Assembly: GCA_023414355.1 (NCBI GenBank)
Contig: JAEZOB010000045.1
Location: 1-30,298 of the forward strand
Reading direction: 5' to 3'
DNA length: 30,298 nucleotides
DNA from: Bacillota bacterium
GTDB taxonomy: Bacteria > Bacillota > Clostridia > Lachnospirales > Lachnospiraceae
Shown here: piece by piece, positions 15,635-24,677 of the stretch
Layout: every line of letters begins with the position of its first letter
Numbering within the stretch: position 1 is the stretch's first letter
Translations under genes and position numbers: made by a program
Notes under the pieces: generated by a model
What the model was told of the DNA's origin: nothing
What the model saw: only the letters and a program-made list of their open reading frames with translations
Databases searched by the model: none

Positions 15635-16888
15635 TTGGTGGTTGTATTATTGACTAAGACAGCAGGCATATTAGGACCGATCGCTGTCATGTTAGGTTGG
15701 ATCATGAATGCGATCTATGAATTCTTCCACTTATTCGGAATTCAGAATATTGCATTATCCATTATTGTATTTACATTTATCGTAAGAGCCTTAATGTTAC
15801 CATTAACCATTAAGCAGCAGAAATTTACGAAGCTATCCTCAAGAATGAATCCCGAATTGCAGAAAATTCAGGCAAAATATAAAGGGAAAAAAGATCAAGA
15901 TTCTTTAAGAAAACAACAGGAAGAAACACAGGCAATGTATGAGAAATTTGGTGCGAATCCGACTGCCGGATGTCTGCCGCTTTTGATTACCTTACCGATT
16001 ATGTTTGCTTTGTATTATGTAATAAATAATGTCCCGGCATATGTTGATTCCGTAAAGGATCTCTATGCAACAGTAGCGAACGGTATTATGTCAGAACCTA
16101 CCTACAAGACTGTACTGGCCGAGCTGTCAAAAGGTGTTGCCAGAATATCTACTAAGAATGATTTTTCTACCTTGAATTATGTCATTGATGCACTGGCTCA
16201 TTTTGATACGAGCCGTTGGGAGCAGTTAAAGACAAGCTTCCCTGACTTTGCGAGCACAATTAGTGCTTCTCAGGTAAACATCGGTAAAGTCAATGGATTC
16301 CTGGGCTTTAACATTGCAAACGCTCCTGGATGGAAATTCCCTGGAATTTTAATTCCTATCCTTGCTATGGTACTACAGTTTATCCAGGGCAAACAGTTGG
16401 AGGTAAAGAACAAGGGCGGAAATCAGGATCCTACGGCTAATGCTATGAAATCCATGAACTATGTTATGCCGGTTATGTCAGGATTCTTCTGTGTTACTTT
16501 CCCGATCGGTATCGGTATCTACTGGATTGCTTCCAGTGCATTTGCAATTGTACAGCAGTTCTTTGTAAATAAGTACATGGATAAGATCGATGTGGATGCA
16601 TTAATTGCAAAGAATGTTGCAAAATCATCCAAGAAAAAGAAGAAGACCTTTACTTCCGCAGCAACAACAAGTGCATCTCTGCAGCAGTTAGCAAAGACAC
16701 AGACAAAATCAATCGAGAGTACTGTATCTGAAAAGGCAAAAGTTTCAGTTAATAGCGACAGCAGCAATGGGCAGGAAGAATCAAAAACAGAGCAAAATAA
16801 AGATAATAAGCCCTCAGGCAGTGGGAAGAGCATTTCTGAAATAGCAAACCTTCTTCAAAACAGGAACATTGATAAGGGGGATAAATAA
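15635..16888 (+). CDS. yidC: Membrane protein insertase YidC/Oxa1
   Basis: A 417-residue polytopic membrane protein. The conserved hydrophilic-groove arginine is R51 in FTFIVRALMLPLTI. A cytoplasmic charged coiled hairpin follows (about 60-105), then membrane segments beginning at GCLPLLITLPIMFALYY. It is longer than Bacillus SpoIIIJ (about 260 residues) because of an extracytoplasmic insert (about 130-230) and a Lys/Ser/Thr-rich cytoplasmic tail that may bind ribosomes. No lipobox cysteine is seen at the N-terminus. The start is TTG, with AGGAGG 8 bp upstream. jag begins 1 bp after its stop codon. Confidence 0.96.
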   Translation: MVVVLLTKTAGILGPIAVMLGWIMNAIYEFFHLFGIQNIALSIIVFTFIVRALMLPLTIKQQKFTKLSSRMNPELQKIQAKYKGKKDQDSLRKQQEETQAMYEKFGANPTAGCLPLLITLPIMFALYYVINNVPAYVDSVKDLYATVANGIMSEPTYKTVLAELSKGVARISTKNDFSTLNYVIDALAHFDTSRWEQLKTSFPDFASTISASQVNIGKVNGFLGFNIANAPGWKFPGILIPILAMVLQFIQGKQLEVKNKGGNQDPTANAMKSMNYVMPVMSGFFCVTFPIGIGIYWIASSAFAIVQQFFVNKYMDKIDVDALIAKNVAKSSKKKKKTFTSAATTSASLQQLAKTQTKSIESTVSEKAKVSVNSDSSNGQEESKTEQNKDNKPSGSGKSISEIANLLQNRNIDKGDK

Positions 16889-16889
16889 T

Positions 16890-17813
16890 ATGGATTGGAG
16901 AGAAATATCGGCCAAGACTGTAGATGAAGCATTAACAAATGCGATGCTTGAACTAGGCACTACGATAGAAAATCTGGAATATGAAGTATTAGAAAAAGAA
17001 TCCACCGGCTTTTTAGGTATGTTCGGTAAACCGGCAAGAATCAAAGTAAGAATGAAAATGACCATAGAGAATTCAACTAAGAAGTTCCTTACAGATGTAT
17101 TTGCAACGATGGGAATCAATGCTTTGGTAGAAGTGAAATATGATCAGGAGAATTCAACAGTTGAAGTCAATATTGATGGAGACGAGATGGGAGTATTGAT
17201 CGGTAAAAGAGGACAAACTCTTGATTCCCTTCAATATCTTGTTAGCCTTGTAGTGAATAAGAACAGTGAAAACTATATCAAAGTTAAGCTGGATACTGAG
17301 AATTACAGAGCAAGGAGAAAAGAGACTCTTGAGAATCTTGCTAAGAATATTGCATTTAAGGTAAAAAGAACAAGAAAGCCTGTTTCTCTTGAACCTATGA
17401 ATCCTTATGAAAGAAGAATTATTCATAGTGCGTTACAGAATGATAAGTTTGTTGAGACTTACTCCGAAGGTGAAGAGCCTTACCGTAAGGTAGTCATCAA
17501 TATTAAGAAGTCCATCCGTGACGCAAGACCGAATAATAATAGGCCGTCTGGAGGATACCGCAAGGAGTACAACAAGGATTATAATAGGGACAACAATAAA
17601 GACGGTAATAGAGACAGCAATAGAGACGGCAATCGTGATTTCAAGAGAGATTATAATAAAGATTACAAAAAGGGTGACAACAAAGGATATAATAAGCCTT
17701 ATAATGTAAGCAAGAGCGGTTATAATAAAAATTACAGCACTGATTATAAGAAAGATTATGAACTTTATAAGCTCAGTAAAGAAAAGAAAGAACAAGAGGC
17801 TGAAGCCAAGTAA
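16890..17813 (+). CDS. jag: RNA-binding protein Jag/KhpB
   Basis: A 307-residue protein with three family domains: Jag_N at 1-55 (WREISAKTVDEAL, TGFLGMFGKPARIKV), a KH domain with I104-GKRGQT and LDSLQYLV, and an R3H domain at about 150-210 (MNPYERRIIHSALQ). Jag/KhpB works with KhpA as an RNA chaperone linked to cell elongation. The start is the ATG at 16890, with AAGGGGG upstream inside the yidC end. Residues 211-307 are an unusual low-complexity tail rich in Asn, Asp, Arg, Lys and Tyr, built from YNKDYN/NRDGNRD-like units. A strong terminator follows. Confidence 0.95.
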   Translation: MDWREISAKTVDEALTNAMLELGTTIENLEYEVLEKESTGFLGMFGKPARIKVRMKMTIENSTKKFLTDVFATMGINALVEVKYDQENSTVEVNIDGDEMGVLIGKRGQTLDSLQYLVSLVVNKNSENYIKVKLDTENYRARRKETLENLAKNIAFKVKRTRKPVSLEPMNPYERRIIHSALQNDKFVETYSEGEEPYRKVVINIKKSIRDARPNNNRPSGGYRKEYNKDYNRDNNKDGNRDSNRDGNRDFKRDYNKDYKKGDNKGYNKPYNVSKSGYNKNYSTDYKKDYELYKLSKEKKEQEAEAK

Positions 17814-17837
17814 GTTAGCGGATGTATGCCCAACAGG

Positions 17838-17878
17838 AGGTGTCTTAAAGGTATTGCATACTTTAAGACACCTTTTAT
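17838..17878 (+). terminator. Rho-independent terminator after jag
   Basis: AGGTGTCTTAAAG (17838-17850) pairs perfectly over 13 bp with CTTTAAGACACCT (17861-17873), followed by TTTATT. It ends the rpmH-jag operon. The 130 bp beyond it must hold the mnmE promoter; only an inverted repeat TAATAGG/CCTATTA (17883-17905) is evident there. Confidence 0.9.
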
Positions 17879-18008
17879 TCTGTAATAGGAGATTGTGGCC
17901 TATTATATACTTTGATTTTATGAAGCAAATTGATGGATCTGTTCATTCTATACAGAACAGCGAAGTAATGATAAGAATTAAGACAACAGAAAAGAAAGGA
18001 GGTATGGC

Positions 18009-19385
18009 ATGAAAACTGATACAATTGCTGCTATTGCGACAGGTCTCTCTAATGCTGGAATCAGTATGATACGCATCAGCGGAAGAGAAGCATATGAGAT
18101 AATTGATAGAATTTATCGTCCCAAAACAGGAAATAAATTATTGTCGAAGGAGCCGAGCCATACGCTCCATTACGGATATATCGCAGACGAAGAAGAAATC
18201 ATCGATGAAGTCATGGTCGCAGTAATGCATGCTCCGGCAACCTATACCAGAGAGGATATCGTTGAGATAGATTGTCACGGTGGAATTGTAGTAACAAGAA
18301 GAATTCTTGAGGCAGTATTAAAATACGGAGCAAGATTGGCAGAGCCCGGTGAGTTTACAAAAAGAGCTTTTTTAAATGGAAGAATCGATTTATCACAGGC
18401 GGAAGCAGTAAGTGATATCATATCAGCTAAAAATGAACTAGCCCTTAAAAATTCTTTGAACCAGCTGAGAGGCAGTGTACGACAGCTGATCAGGGAATTA
18501 AGAGAGAAGATTCTTAAGGATATGGCTTTTATCGAAGCAGCCTTAGATGATCCCGAACATATCAGTCTGGAAGGTTTTGATCTTCAGCTACAGAAACATT
18601 TGATAGAAGAGATACAGCAAATAGATAAGTTAGTCAAAGAATCTCGAAACGGTAAGATAATTAAAGAAGGTATTAAGACCGTCATCGTAGGAAAGCCGAA
18701 TGCCGGTAAGTCCAGTTTATTGAATTCCTTGGTGGGAGAAGATCGGGCTATTGTTACAGAGATCGCCGGAACAACAAGAGATACACTTGAGGAGACCATC
18801 AACCTAAGTGGTATTGTATTAAATGTCATTGATACAGCCGGAATCAGAGACACCAATGATCTCATTGAGAAAATAGGAGTAGAAAAGGCAATAAGGATTG
18901 CATCTGATGCGGATCTGATTATCTATGTACTTGATTCTTCTACTAATCTGGACGATAACGATAAAGATATTTTTAAGATGATTTCGGATAAAAAGGCCAT
19001 TCTTCTACTGAATAAATCTGATTTAGAGCAGCGGATTACCATAGAGCAAATCAGGGAAATGACCTCTCACCCGGTGATCAATGTATCTGTAAAAGAGAAC
19101 ACCGGATTAACCGAATTAGAAGCAACGATCAAGGACATGTTTTTTGGAGGAGAATTATCCTTACAAGAGGATATCTATATCACAAATGAAAGACATAGGG
19201 AAGCATTGATTTTATCGAAGGAAAGTATTAAGCTGGTGCAGCAAAGTCTTGTTGACGGTATGCCTGAGGATTTTTATTCCATTGATCTGATGAATGCATA
19301 TGAGGCACTTGGAAAAATAATTGGAGAGAATGTGGAAGAGGACCTTGTAAATATGATTTTCAAGGAATTCTGTATGGGTAAGTAA
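18009..19385 (+). CDS. mnmE: tRNA uridine-5-carboxymethylaminomethyl modification GTPase MnmE
   Basis: A 458-residue GTPase that with MnmG modifies the wobble uridine of several tRNAs. The N-terminal folate-binding domain starts DTIAAIATG. The inserted G domain has a P-loop GKPNAGKS (228-235), the G2 region EIAGTTRDT, G3 DTAG and G4 NKSD. The essential C-terminal cysteine is present as C455-M-G-K. AAAGGAGG precedes the ATG. mnmG follows 13 bp downstream. Confidence 0.97.
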   Translation: MKTDTIAAIATGLSNAGISMIRISGREAYEIIDRIYRPKTGNKLLSKEPSHTLHYGYIADEEEIIDEVMVAVMHAPATYTREDIVEIDCHGGIVVTRRILEAVLKYGARLAEPGEFTKRAFLNGRIDLSQAEAVSDIISAKNELALKNSLNQLRGSVRQLIRELREKILKDMAFIEAALDDPEHISLEGFDLQLQKHLIEEIQQIDKLVKESRNGKIIKEGIKTVIVGKPNAGKSSLLNSLVGEDRAIVTEIAGTTRDTLEETINLSGIVLNVIDTAGIRDTNDLIEKIGVEKAIRIASDADLIIYVLDSSTNLDDNDKDIFKMISDKKAILLLNKSDLEQRITIEQIREMTSHPVINVSVKENTGLTELEATIKDMFFGGELSLQEDIYITNERHREALILSKESIKLVQQSLVDGMPEDFYSIDLMNAYEALGKIIGENVEEDLVNMIFKEFCMGK

Positions 19386-19398
19386 AAGGGGGAAGTTT

Positions 19399-21297
19399 AT
19401 GTCCTATGTATATGAGAGCTATGATGTTGTCGTGGTGGGAGCGGGTCATGCCGGCTGCGAGGCTTCACTAGCTTGTGCTAGATTATCTTTAAATACTCTG
19501 CTGTTTACCATTAGCATGGACAGCATAGCTATGATGCCTTGCAACCCGAACATTGGAGGTACCTCAAAGGGTCATTTGGTACGCGAGATCGATGCACTGG
19601 GCGGTGAGATGGGTAAAAATATCGATAAAACCTATATCCAATCAAAGATGCTGAACATCTCCAAAGGACCTGCTGTACATTCGCTCCGGGCACAGGCGGA
19701 TAAACAGGAATACTCGCGGTCTATGAGAAAAATACTGGAGAATACTCAGAACCTGACATTAAAACAGGCTGAGGTTGTTGAGATTCTTGCAGAGAATAAT
19801 AGAATTAAAGGAGTTAAGACTTTTTCCGGAGCTATTTATCCGTGTAAGGCAGTCGTACTATGTACTGGAACCTACTTAAATGCAAGATGTATCTATGGAG
19901 AAACGGTTAATATGACCGGCCCGAATGGATTACAGGCTGCAACTCATCTCACGAATTCCCTAAAAGCCCTCGGTATAGAGATGTATCGGTTTAAGACAGG
20001 TACTCCTGCGAGAATCGATGCAAGAACAATAGATTTTACCAAAATGGAAGAACAATTTGGTGATGAGAAGGTCATTCCGTTCTCTTTTACAACCAGGCGA
20101 GAAGATTTAAACAGGGAGCAGATTTCCTGTTGGCTTACCTATACCAATGAAAAAACGCATGAGATTATTCGTGCAAATATCGATAGGTCCCCATTATACT
20201 GCGGCGACATAAAGGGTACCGGACCACGCTACTGCCCTTCTATCGAAGATAAGGTGGTAAAATTTGCAGACAAGGACAGGCATCAGGTATTCATTGAACC
20301 GGAAGGCCGCTACACAAATGAAATGTATATTGCCGGTATGTCAAGCTCTCTTCCGGAAGATGTACAGGTACAGATGTATCGATCCGTCCCGGGACTGGAG
20401 CAAGCAAATATCGTTCGAAATGCCTATGCGATAGAATATGATTGTATTAATCCGATGCAACTGAAGCCCTCTTTAGAATTCAAGGCTGTAGAGGGATTAT
20501 TTAGTGGAGGACAATTTAACGGAAGCTCAGGATATGAAGAGGCGGCGGCTCAGGGTCTTGTAGCAGGAATTAATGCTGCCAGGAAGGTATTACAACATGA
20601 CCCTCTGATTCTAGATCGCTCCGAAGCATATATTGGAGTCTTAATTGATGATCTGGTCACGAAAGAAACGCATGAACCATATCGAATGATGACCTCGAGA
20701 GCAGAATATCGTCTTATGCTACGTCAGGATAATGCTGATCTACGATTAAGTAAGAAGGGTTATGATATAGGTTTGATCAGTGAGGAGAGATATCAAAGAC
20801 TGCTTAAGAAGGAAGAAGAGATCAACCAGGAAATACAACGACTGGAGCAGACGATCGTCGGTGCATCAAAGGAGGTACAGGAGCTGCTTGAACGCTTGGG
20901 AAGCTCTCCGCTCTCCACAGCGGCTACTATGGCAGAACTCATCAGAAGGCCGGAGCTCGATTATGAAGTTCTGGAATTAATTGATAAAACACGCAAGCCA
21001 TTATCAGAAGAGGTTATTGAGCAGGTAAATATCAATATAAAATATGACGGGTATATCAGACGTCAATTACAACAGATCGAGCAATTTAAAAAGCTTGAGA
21101 AGCGAAGAATACCTGAGGATATTGACTATGCATCAGTACCCAGCCTTCGTATTGAGGCTAGGCAGAAGCTGGATAAATTCCGTCCGATCTCCATTGGACA
21201 AGCATCTAGAATATCAGGAGTATCTCCGGCAGATATTTCTGTCTTACTGGTATATCTGACACAGTTAAACCATGAGCGTAGTAAAGAAGTCCATTGA
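19399..21297 (+). CDS. mnmG: tRNA uridine-5-carboxymethylaminomethyl modification enzyme MnmG (GidA)
   Basis: A 632-residue FAD-dependent partner of MnmE. The FAD-binding Rossmann motif is GAGHAGCEA (14-22). The conserved blocks CNPNIGGTSKGHLVREIDALGG and YRFKTGTPARID follow, and the C-terminal helical region ends with ISGVSPADISVLLVYL. The length is standard. GGGGGAAG lies just before the ATG. It is in one transcription unit with mnmE and rsmG. Confidence 0.97.
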   Translation: MSYVYESYDVVVVGAGHAGCEASLACARLSLNTLLFTISMDSIAMMPCNPNIGGTSKGHLVREIDALGGEMGKNIDKTYIQSKMLNISKGPAVHSLRAQADKQEYSRSMRKILENTQNLTLKQAEVVEILAENNRIKGVKTFSGAIYPCKAVVLCTGTYLNARCIYGETVNMTGPNGLQAATHLTNSLKALGIEMYRFKTGTPARIDARTIDFTKMEEQFGDEKVIPFSFTTRREDLNREQISCWLTYTNEKTHEIIRANIDRSPLYCGDIKGTGPRYCPSIEDKVVKFADKDRHQVFIEPEGRYTNEMYIAGMSSSLPEDVQVQMYRSVPGLEQANIVRNAYAIEYDCINPMQLKPSLEFKAVEGLFSGGQFNGSSGYEEAAAQGLVAGINAARKVLQHDPLILDRSEAYIGVLIDDLVTKETHEPYRMMTSRAEYRLMLRQDNADLRLSKKGYDIGLISEERYQRLLKKEEEINQEIQRLEQTIVGASKEVQELLERLGSSPLSTAATMAELIRRPELDYEVLELIDKTRKPLSEEVIEQVNINIKYDGYIRRQLQQIEQFKKLEKRRIPEDIDYASVPSLRIEARQKLDKFRPISIGQASRISGVSPADISVLLVYLTQLNHERSKEVH

Positions 21298-21338
21298 TAA
21301 AAAAATAGATGATTGCGTATGCGAAGGAATGAGGAGAT

Positions 21339-22067
21339 ATGGAGTTTGATAAGTATCCAGAGGTTATAGAATTCAAGGCTGGGCTGGCACAGCTTGATAT
21401 TACACTAAATGAAAAGCAGTTTCAACAGTTCATGGATTATTACGAGCTTTTGATCGAGCGTAACAAAGTGATGAATCTTACGGCAATTACAGACCTAAAG
21501 GAAGTAATTACAAAGCATTTTATTGATAGCCTTGCAATGGTTAAGGCAATCAGACCAGGGAAAGAGAAGCTTCTGGATATTGGCACCGGCGCCGGTTTTC
21601 CCGGGATACCACTAAAAATTGCATTTCCCGAGCTGAATATCGTTCTCCTTGATTCATTAAAGAAGAGGCTTTCCTTTCTGGATGAAGTAATTAATCAACT
21701 TGGGTTAGAAGGAATCTGTACACTACATGGAAGAGCAGAAGACTACGGAAGAGATACCGGATATCGTGAACAGTTTGACCTTTGTGTATCCAGAGCTGTA
21801 GCTAAGCTTTCTTCTCTTTCTGAGTATTGTATTCCTTATGTAAAAGTAGGCGGTAGTTTTATCTCCTATAAATCAGGAAATATGGAGGAGGAATTAACTT
21901 CATCAAAAAAAGCGATAAAACTTCTTGGAGCTGAATTGAAGGAGGTAATAGAATATCAATTACCGAATACAGAGATGCAGAGAACCTTAATTGTATTAAA
22001 AAAGAAGGAACATACATCGAAGAATTATCCAAGAACAGCAGGGAAGCCTTCTAAGGAACCTTTATAA
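21339..22067 (+). CDS. rsmG: 16S rRNA (guanine-N7) methyltransferase RsmG (GidB)
   Basis: A 242-residue SAM-dependent enzyme that methylates a guanine of the 16S rRNA 530 loop; its loss gives low-level streptomycin resistance. Recognisable parts are RNKVMNLTAI (41-50), the SAM-binding LLDIGTGAGFPGIPL (78-92) and FDLCVSRAVAKL. GAGGAG precedes the ATG. It follows mnmG after 41 bp, the usual order. The last 20 residues are basic and not conserved. Confidence 0.96.
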   Translation: MEFDKYPEVIEFKAGLAQLDITLNEKQFQQFMDYYELLIERNKVMNLTAITDLKEVITKHFIDSLAMVKAIRPGKEKLLDIGTGAGFPGIPLKIAFPELNIVLLDSLKKRLSFLDEVINQLGLEGICTLHGRAEDYGRDTGYREQFDLCVSRAVAKLSSLSEYCIPYVKVGGSFISYKSGNMEEELTSSKKAIKLLGAELKEVIEYQLPNTEMQRTLIVLKKKEHTSKNYPRTAGKPSKEPL

Positions 22068-22098
22068 TTAATTCTAAAGTACATCGAAGGAGAAGACT

Positions 22099-22578
22099 AT
22101 GTTAATACAAGGAAAATTACTATCCTATGGTTCCGATCTATCGGAGGCATTTGAGATAAGAAAACAGGTATTTATCAAGGAATATCAAAGAAGCGAGTCT
22201 GAGGAATTCGATGATCAGGATTCCTATGCAATGCATGTTATTGTATATGAACAAGGGACACAGAATAAGCCGGTTGCGACCGGACGGATTGTATTTGACG
22301 GGACAAGCTGCGAAATAGGACATATTGCGGTTCTAGAAGGTTATCGGAACAGACAATATGGAGATTTTACAGTCAGAATGCTAATTAATAAAGCTTTTAC
22401 TTCAGGTATTCATGAGGTAAGTGTTACGACACCCGGAAAGTATACAAAGTTTTTTGAAAAAATAGGTTTTTCCTTGAGGGAAGCGAAAGAGAACATTGTG
22501 CCGGAAAAAGAATATATTATGATAATTCGTGATGGAGATGTTCATACCTGCTGTAACAGGAAACAGAATATTTTATGA
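22099..22578 (+). CDS. GNAT-family N-acetyltransferase
   Basis: A 159-residue acetyl-CoA-dependent transferase of the GNAT fold. The central motif A region reads CEIGHIAVLEGYRNRQYGDFTVRMLI, with the R-x-x-x-G acetyl-CoA loop, followed by GIHEVSVTTPGKYTKFFEKIGF, the usual last strand and helix. The N-terminus (DLSEAFEIRKQVFIKEY) resembles ElaA-like members. The substrate cannot be inferred. AAGGAG precedes the ATG, and it lies 31 bp after rsmG, so it is probably the last gene of that unit. Confidence 0.85.
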   Translation: MLIQGKLLSYGSDLSEAFEIRKQVFIKEYQRSESEEFDDQDSYAMHVIVYEQGTQNKPVATGRIVFDGTSCEIGHIAVLEGYRNRQYGDFTVRMLINKAFTSGIHEVSVTTPGKYTKFFEKIGFSLREAKENIVPEKEYIMIIRDGDVHTCCNRKQNIL

Positions 22579-22659
22579 TAGCATATCTACGAAAATGCTT
22601 TAAAAATCAATAATAATGTTATATGATATTTATGTTACATTGTTAAAATGTCGATATAT

Positions 22660-22686
22660 ATTATATGTGACCGACTTTCATATAAT
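22660..22686. repeat. Inverted repeat upstream of the kinase gene
   Basis: ATTATATG (22660-22667) and CATATAAT (22679-22686) are separated by 11 bp. They lie 47-73 bp before the histidine kinase start, in an AT-rich gap. This could be the operator of the adjacent response regulator; the AT-richness makes chance plausible. No strong promoter hexamers were identified. Confidence 0.35.
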
Positions 22687-22732
22687 TATGGAATATCGAT
22701 TGTTGCCCGGATCTTGAAAGGATACTTTTATT

Positions 22733-23836
22733 ATGTATGACAGCAATGGAAACAATAAGGATATGGAAGAAAGAAATAATACAGAGAAAAAAGAGGTCTG
22801 TATCATGCTAAAGGATATGGCAATAGAGCTGGAAGAGCATCTTTATTCTCTCAAGGTCCAGCTAAAAACACAAACGAATCTTTTAGCAGAGAAAGAAAGC
22901 GAACTATCTGAAAGAGAAAGAGTAAAAATACATAATCTCGATTTGTTTTCACCTATTTATAATAAAGCGAATGATGAAAAGGAACTACTCATAACGATCG
23001 ATCAAATCAAACAGAATATTGAAAGACTGAACAGGGAACAAGATCTGTTGACAGTAAAAATCAACGGATTAAAAAGTGCTGCCGGATATCTTGACAGTAC
23101 ACTTTATAAAGAAGAAACGCTCCCAAAAGATAAGCTGAATGATGCTCGTATCCCTTATAATGACAAAGGATTAAGTATTTTAGAAGCACAGGAAATCGAT
23201 AGGCAAAGAATAGCGAGAGATTTACATGATTCCACAGTTCAAAGCTTAACTAGCCTGGTACATAAAGCTGAACTTTGCGTAAAGCTGATTGATATTGATG
23301 CAACAAGAGCTAAGCTAGAACTAACCTCGATGTCAAATACAATTAAAACAGTTATTAATGATATGAGAGGAATTATATATAATCTGAAGCCCATGACCCT
23401 GGATGATCTTGGACTCACCATAACGCTGGAACGATATGCAAGTCGACTAATGGATTTGAATAACATAAATGTTATAATACATTCCAATGAAGAAACGAAA
23501 GAAATTTTGCCGGTAATTAAAGTAACACTTTTCCGTATTATCCAGGAAGCATGTAATAATGTGATCAAACATGCCAATGCTTCCTTAATAACAATTGATA
23601 TTAATTATGAAGAACACAATGTTACAGTATCAATTAAAGATAACGGAGCCGGCTTTGATATAGATAATTCAAACTCTGACGGAGCGAAGCATTCATCCAG
23701 TTTTGGTCTATCTATCATGAAAGAAAGAATTTCTTTACTATCCGGAACAGTAGATATTAAATCAGAAATGGGCAAAGGAACAACAGTAATTGTTTCTGCA
23801 CCATTAACAATGTACGAGGGGGATAAGCATGAGTAA
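22733..23836 (+). CDS. Soluble sensor histidine kinase, DegS/NarL-partner type
   Basis: A 367-residue kinase without membrane segments. Residues 25-125 form a long charged coiled-coil region. The HisKA_3 domain follows with phospho-accepting H165 in EIDRQRIARDLHDSTVQSL. The HATPase domain shows the N box QEACNNVIKHANAS, the G1 box DNGAGFD and the G2 box FGLSIMKERI, ending KGTTVIVSAP. The architecture resembles DegS, a cytoplasmic kinase sensing internal cues. A second ATG at 22805 would remove 24 weakly structured residues and is an equally plausible start. It overlaps the regulator gene by 8 bp, so the two form a two-component system. Confidence 0.9.
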   Translation: MYDSNGNNKDMEERNNTEKKEVCIMLKDMAIELEEHLYSLKVQLKTQTNLLAEKESELSERERVKIHNLDLFSPIYNKANDEKELLITIDQIKQNIERLNREQDLLTVKINGLKSAAGYLDSTLYKEETLPKDKLNDARIPYNDKGLSILEAQEIDRQRIARDLHDSTVQSLTSLVHKAELCVKLIDIDATRAKLELTSMSNTIKTVINDMRGIIYNLKPMTLDDLGLTITLERYASRLMDLNNINVIIHSNEETKEILPVIKVTLFRIIQEACNNVIKHANASLITIDINYEEHNVTVSIKDNGAGFDIDNSNSDGAKHSSSFGLSIMKERISLLSGTVDIKSEMGKGTTVIVSAPLTMYEGDKHE

Positions 23837-24479
23837 ACCAGTAAATATAATGATAGCTGATGATCATTCAATGGTAAGAGAAGGTTTAAAACAATTGCTG
23901 GAATTAGACGGAGACATTGCTGTAATTGCAGAAGCAAACAATGGAAAGCAATGTATAGAGTTACTTGATGAGACCAGAACAGATGTTCTGCTTTTGGATA
24001 TCAATATGCCACTTATGAACGGACTACAAGTTTTACAATATATCAGAGAGAACAGAAAAAAAGTAAAAGTACTAATACTGACAATTCACAACGAAGTAGA
24101 GTACCTCATGAAGGCCGTAGAAATTGGTGTCGATGGATACGTGCTAAAAGATTCAGATTCTACTGTTTTAAAGAAGGCTATTTTCTGTGTAAACCGAGGA
24201 GAGTCCTTTATCCAGCCTGAATTAACACCTATTCTAAAAGTCAAGATGGAGGAGAAAGAAAGCCAGACTGAAGATGAGGATGCTTTGACAAAGAGAGAGA
24301 TTGAAGTATTGAAGCTTCTTGCCGAAGGTCTGTTTAATAAAGAGATTGCATACATGCTTGCCATCAGTGAGAAGACAGTAAAGAATCATGTATCAAATAT
24401 ATTTAAGAAGATTAATGTATCTGATCGAACACAAGCTGCAGTCTATGCTATTAAGAATAACTTTGTTAATCTGCTATAA
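23829..24479 (+). CDS. NarL/FixJ-family response regulator
   Basis: A 216-residue regulator. The receiver domain has the acidic pair D11-D12, phospho-acceptor D57 in VLLLDINMPLMNG and a conserved K in GYVLKDSDS. The C-terminal LuxR-type helix-turn-helix spans LTKREIEVLKLLAEGLFNKEIAYMLAISEKTVKNHVSNIF. GAGGGGG inside the end of the kinase gene is the ribosome site. It is the partner of the preceding kinase. Targets are unknown; the upstream inverted repeat and the large AT-rich gap downstream are the nearest candidates. Confidence 0.93.
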   Translation: MSKPVNIMIADDHSMVREGLKQLLELDGDIAVIAEANNGKQCIELLDETRTDVLLLDINMPLMNGLQVLQYIRENRKKVKVLILTIHNEVEYLMKAVEIGVDGYVLKDSDSTVLKKAIFCVNRGESFIQPELTPILKVKMEEKESQTEDEDALTKREIEVLKLLAEGLFNKEIAYMLAISEKTVKNHVSNIFKKINVSDRTQAAVYAIKNNFVNLL

Positions 24480-24565
24480 TTCGGATATATTATCAAAGGT
24501 GTAAAGTAAGGATATTAGAAATTATTGATGATGTGTTATTCCGGTTGGCACAACAATTGCTATAG

Positions 24566-24600
24566 AAGGAGAGTGATTCATTGAATCCCTCTCCTTTTCT
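24566..24600 (+). terminator. Rho-independent terminator after the two-component system
   Basis: GGAGAG (24568-24573) and CTCTCC (24589-24594) enclose GATTC/GAATC (24575-24587) with one mismatch between them, making an 11-bp stem with a 3-nt loop, followed by TTTTCT. Confidence 0.85.
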
Positions 24601-24628
24601 ATTAGTATGATTTTCAATAAAAGCTGAG

Positions 24629-24677
24629 TGATTTAGGGACTATTCCACTGTCGTGATTTAGAATAATTCCACTGTCG
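24629..24677. repeat. Head-to-tail pair of ~25-bp direct repeats
   Basis: Copy 1 (24629-24653) and copy 2 (24654-24677) both begin TGATTTAG and end ATTCCACTGTCG, with a 4-5 bp variable middle (GGACT versus AATA). Tandem end repeats of this kind occur in IS21-type elements, so this may be a remnant of one, but no transposase remains nearby. It is a clear repeat of unknown origin. Confidence 0.7.

Noticed and set aside
17433..17795. Very hydrophobic minus-strand frame that looks like a membrane protein
   Set aside because: It is the mirror of the Asn/Asp/Lys/Tyr codons in the jag tail; reversed A-rich codons give Ile/Val/Leu/Phe. It has no start signals.
24086..24364. Serine-rich minus-strand frame
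   Set aside because: It is antisense to the certain response-regulator gene and without a ribosome site.
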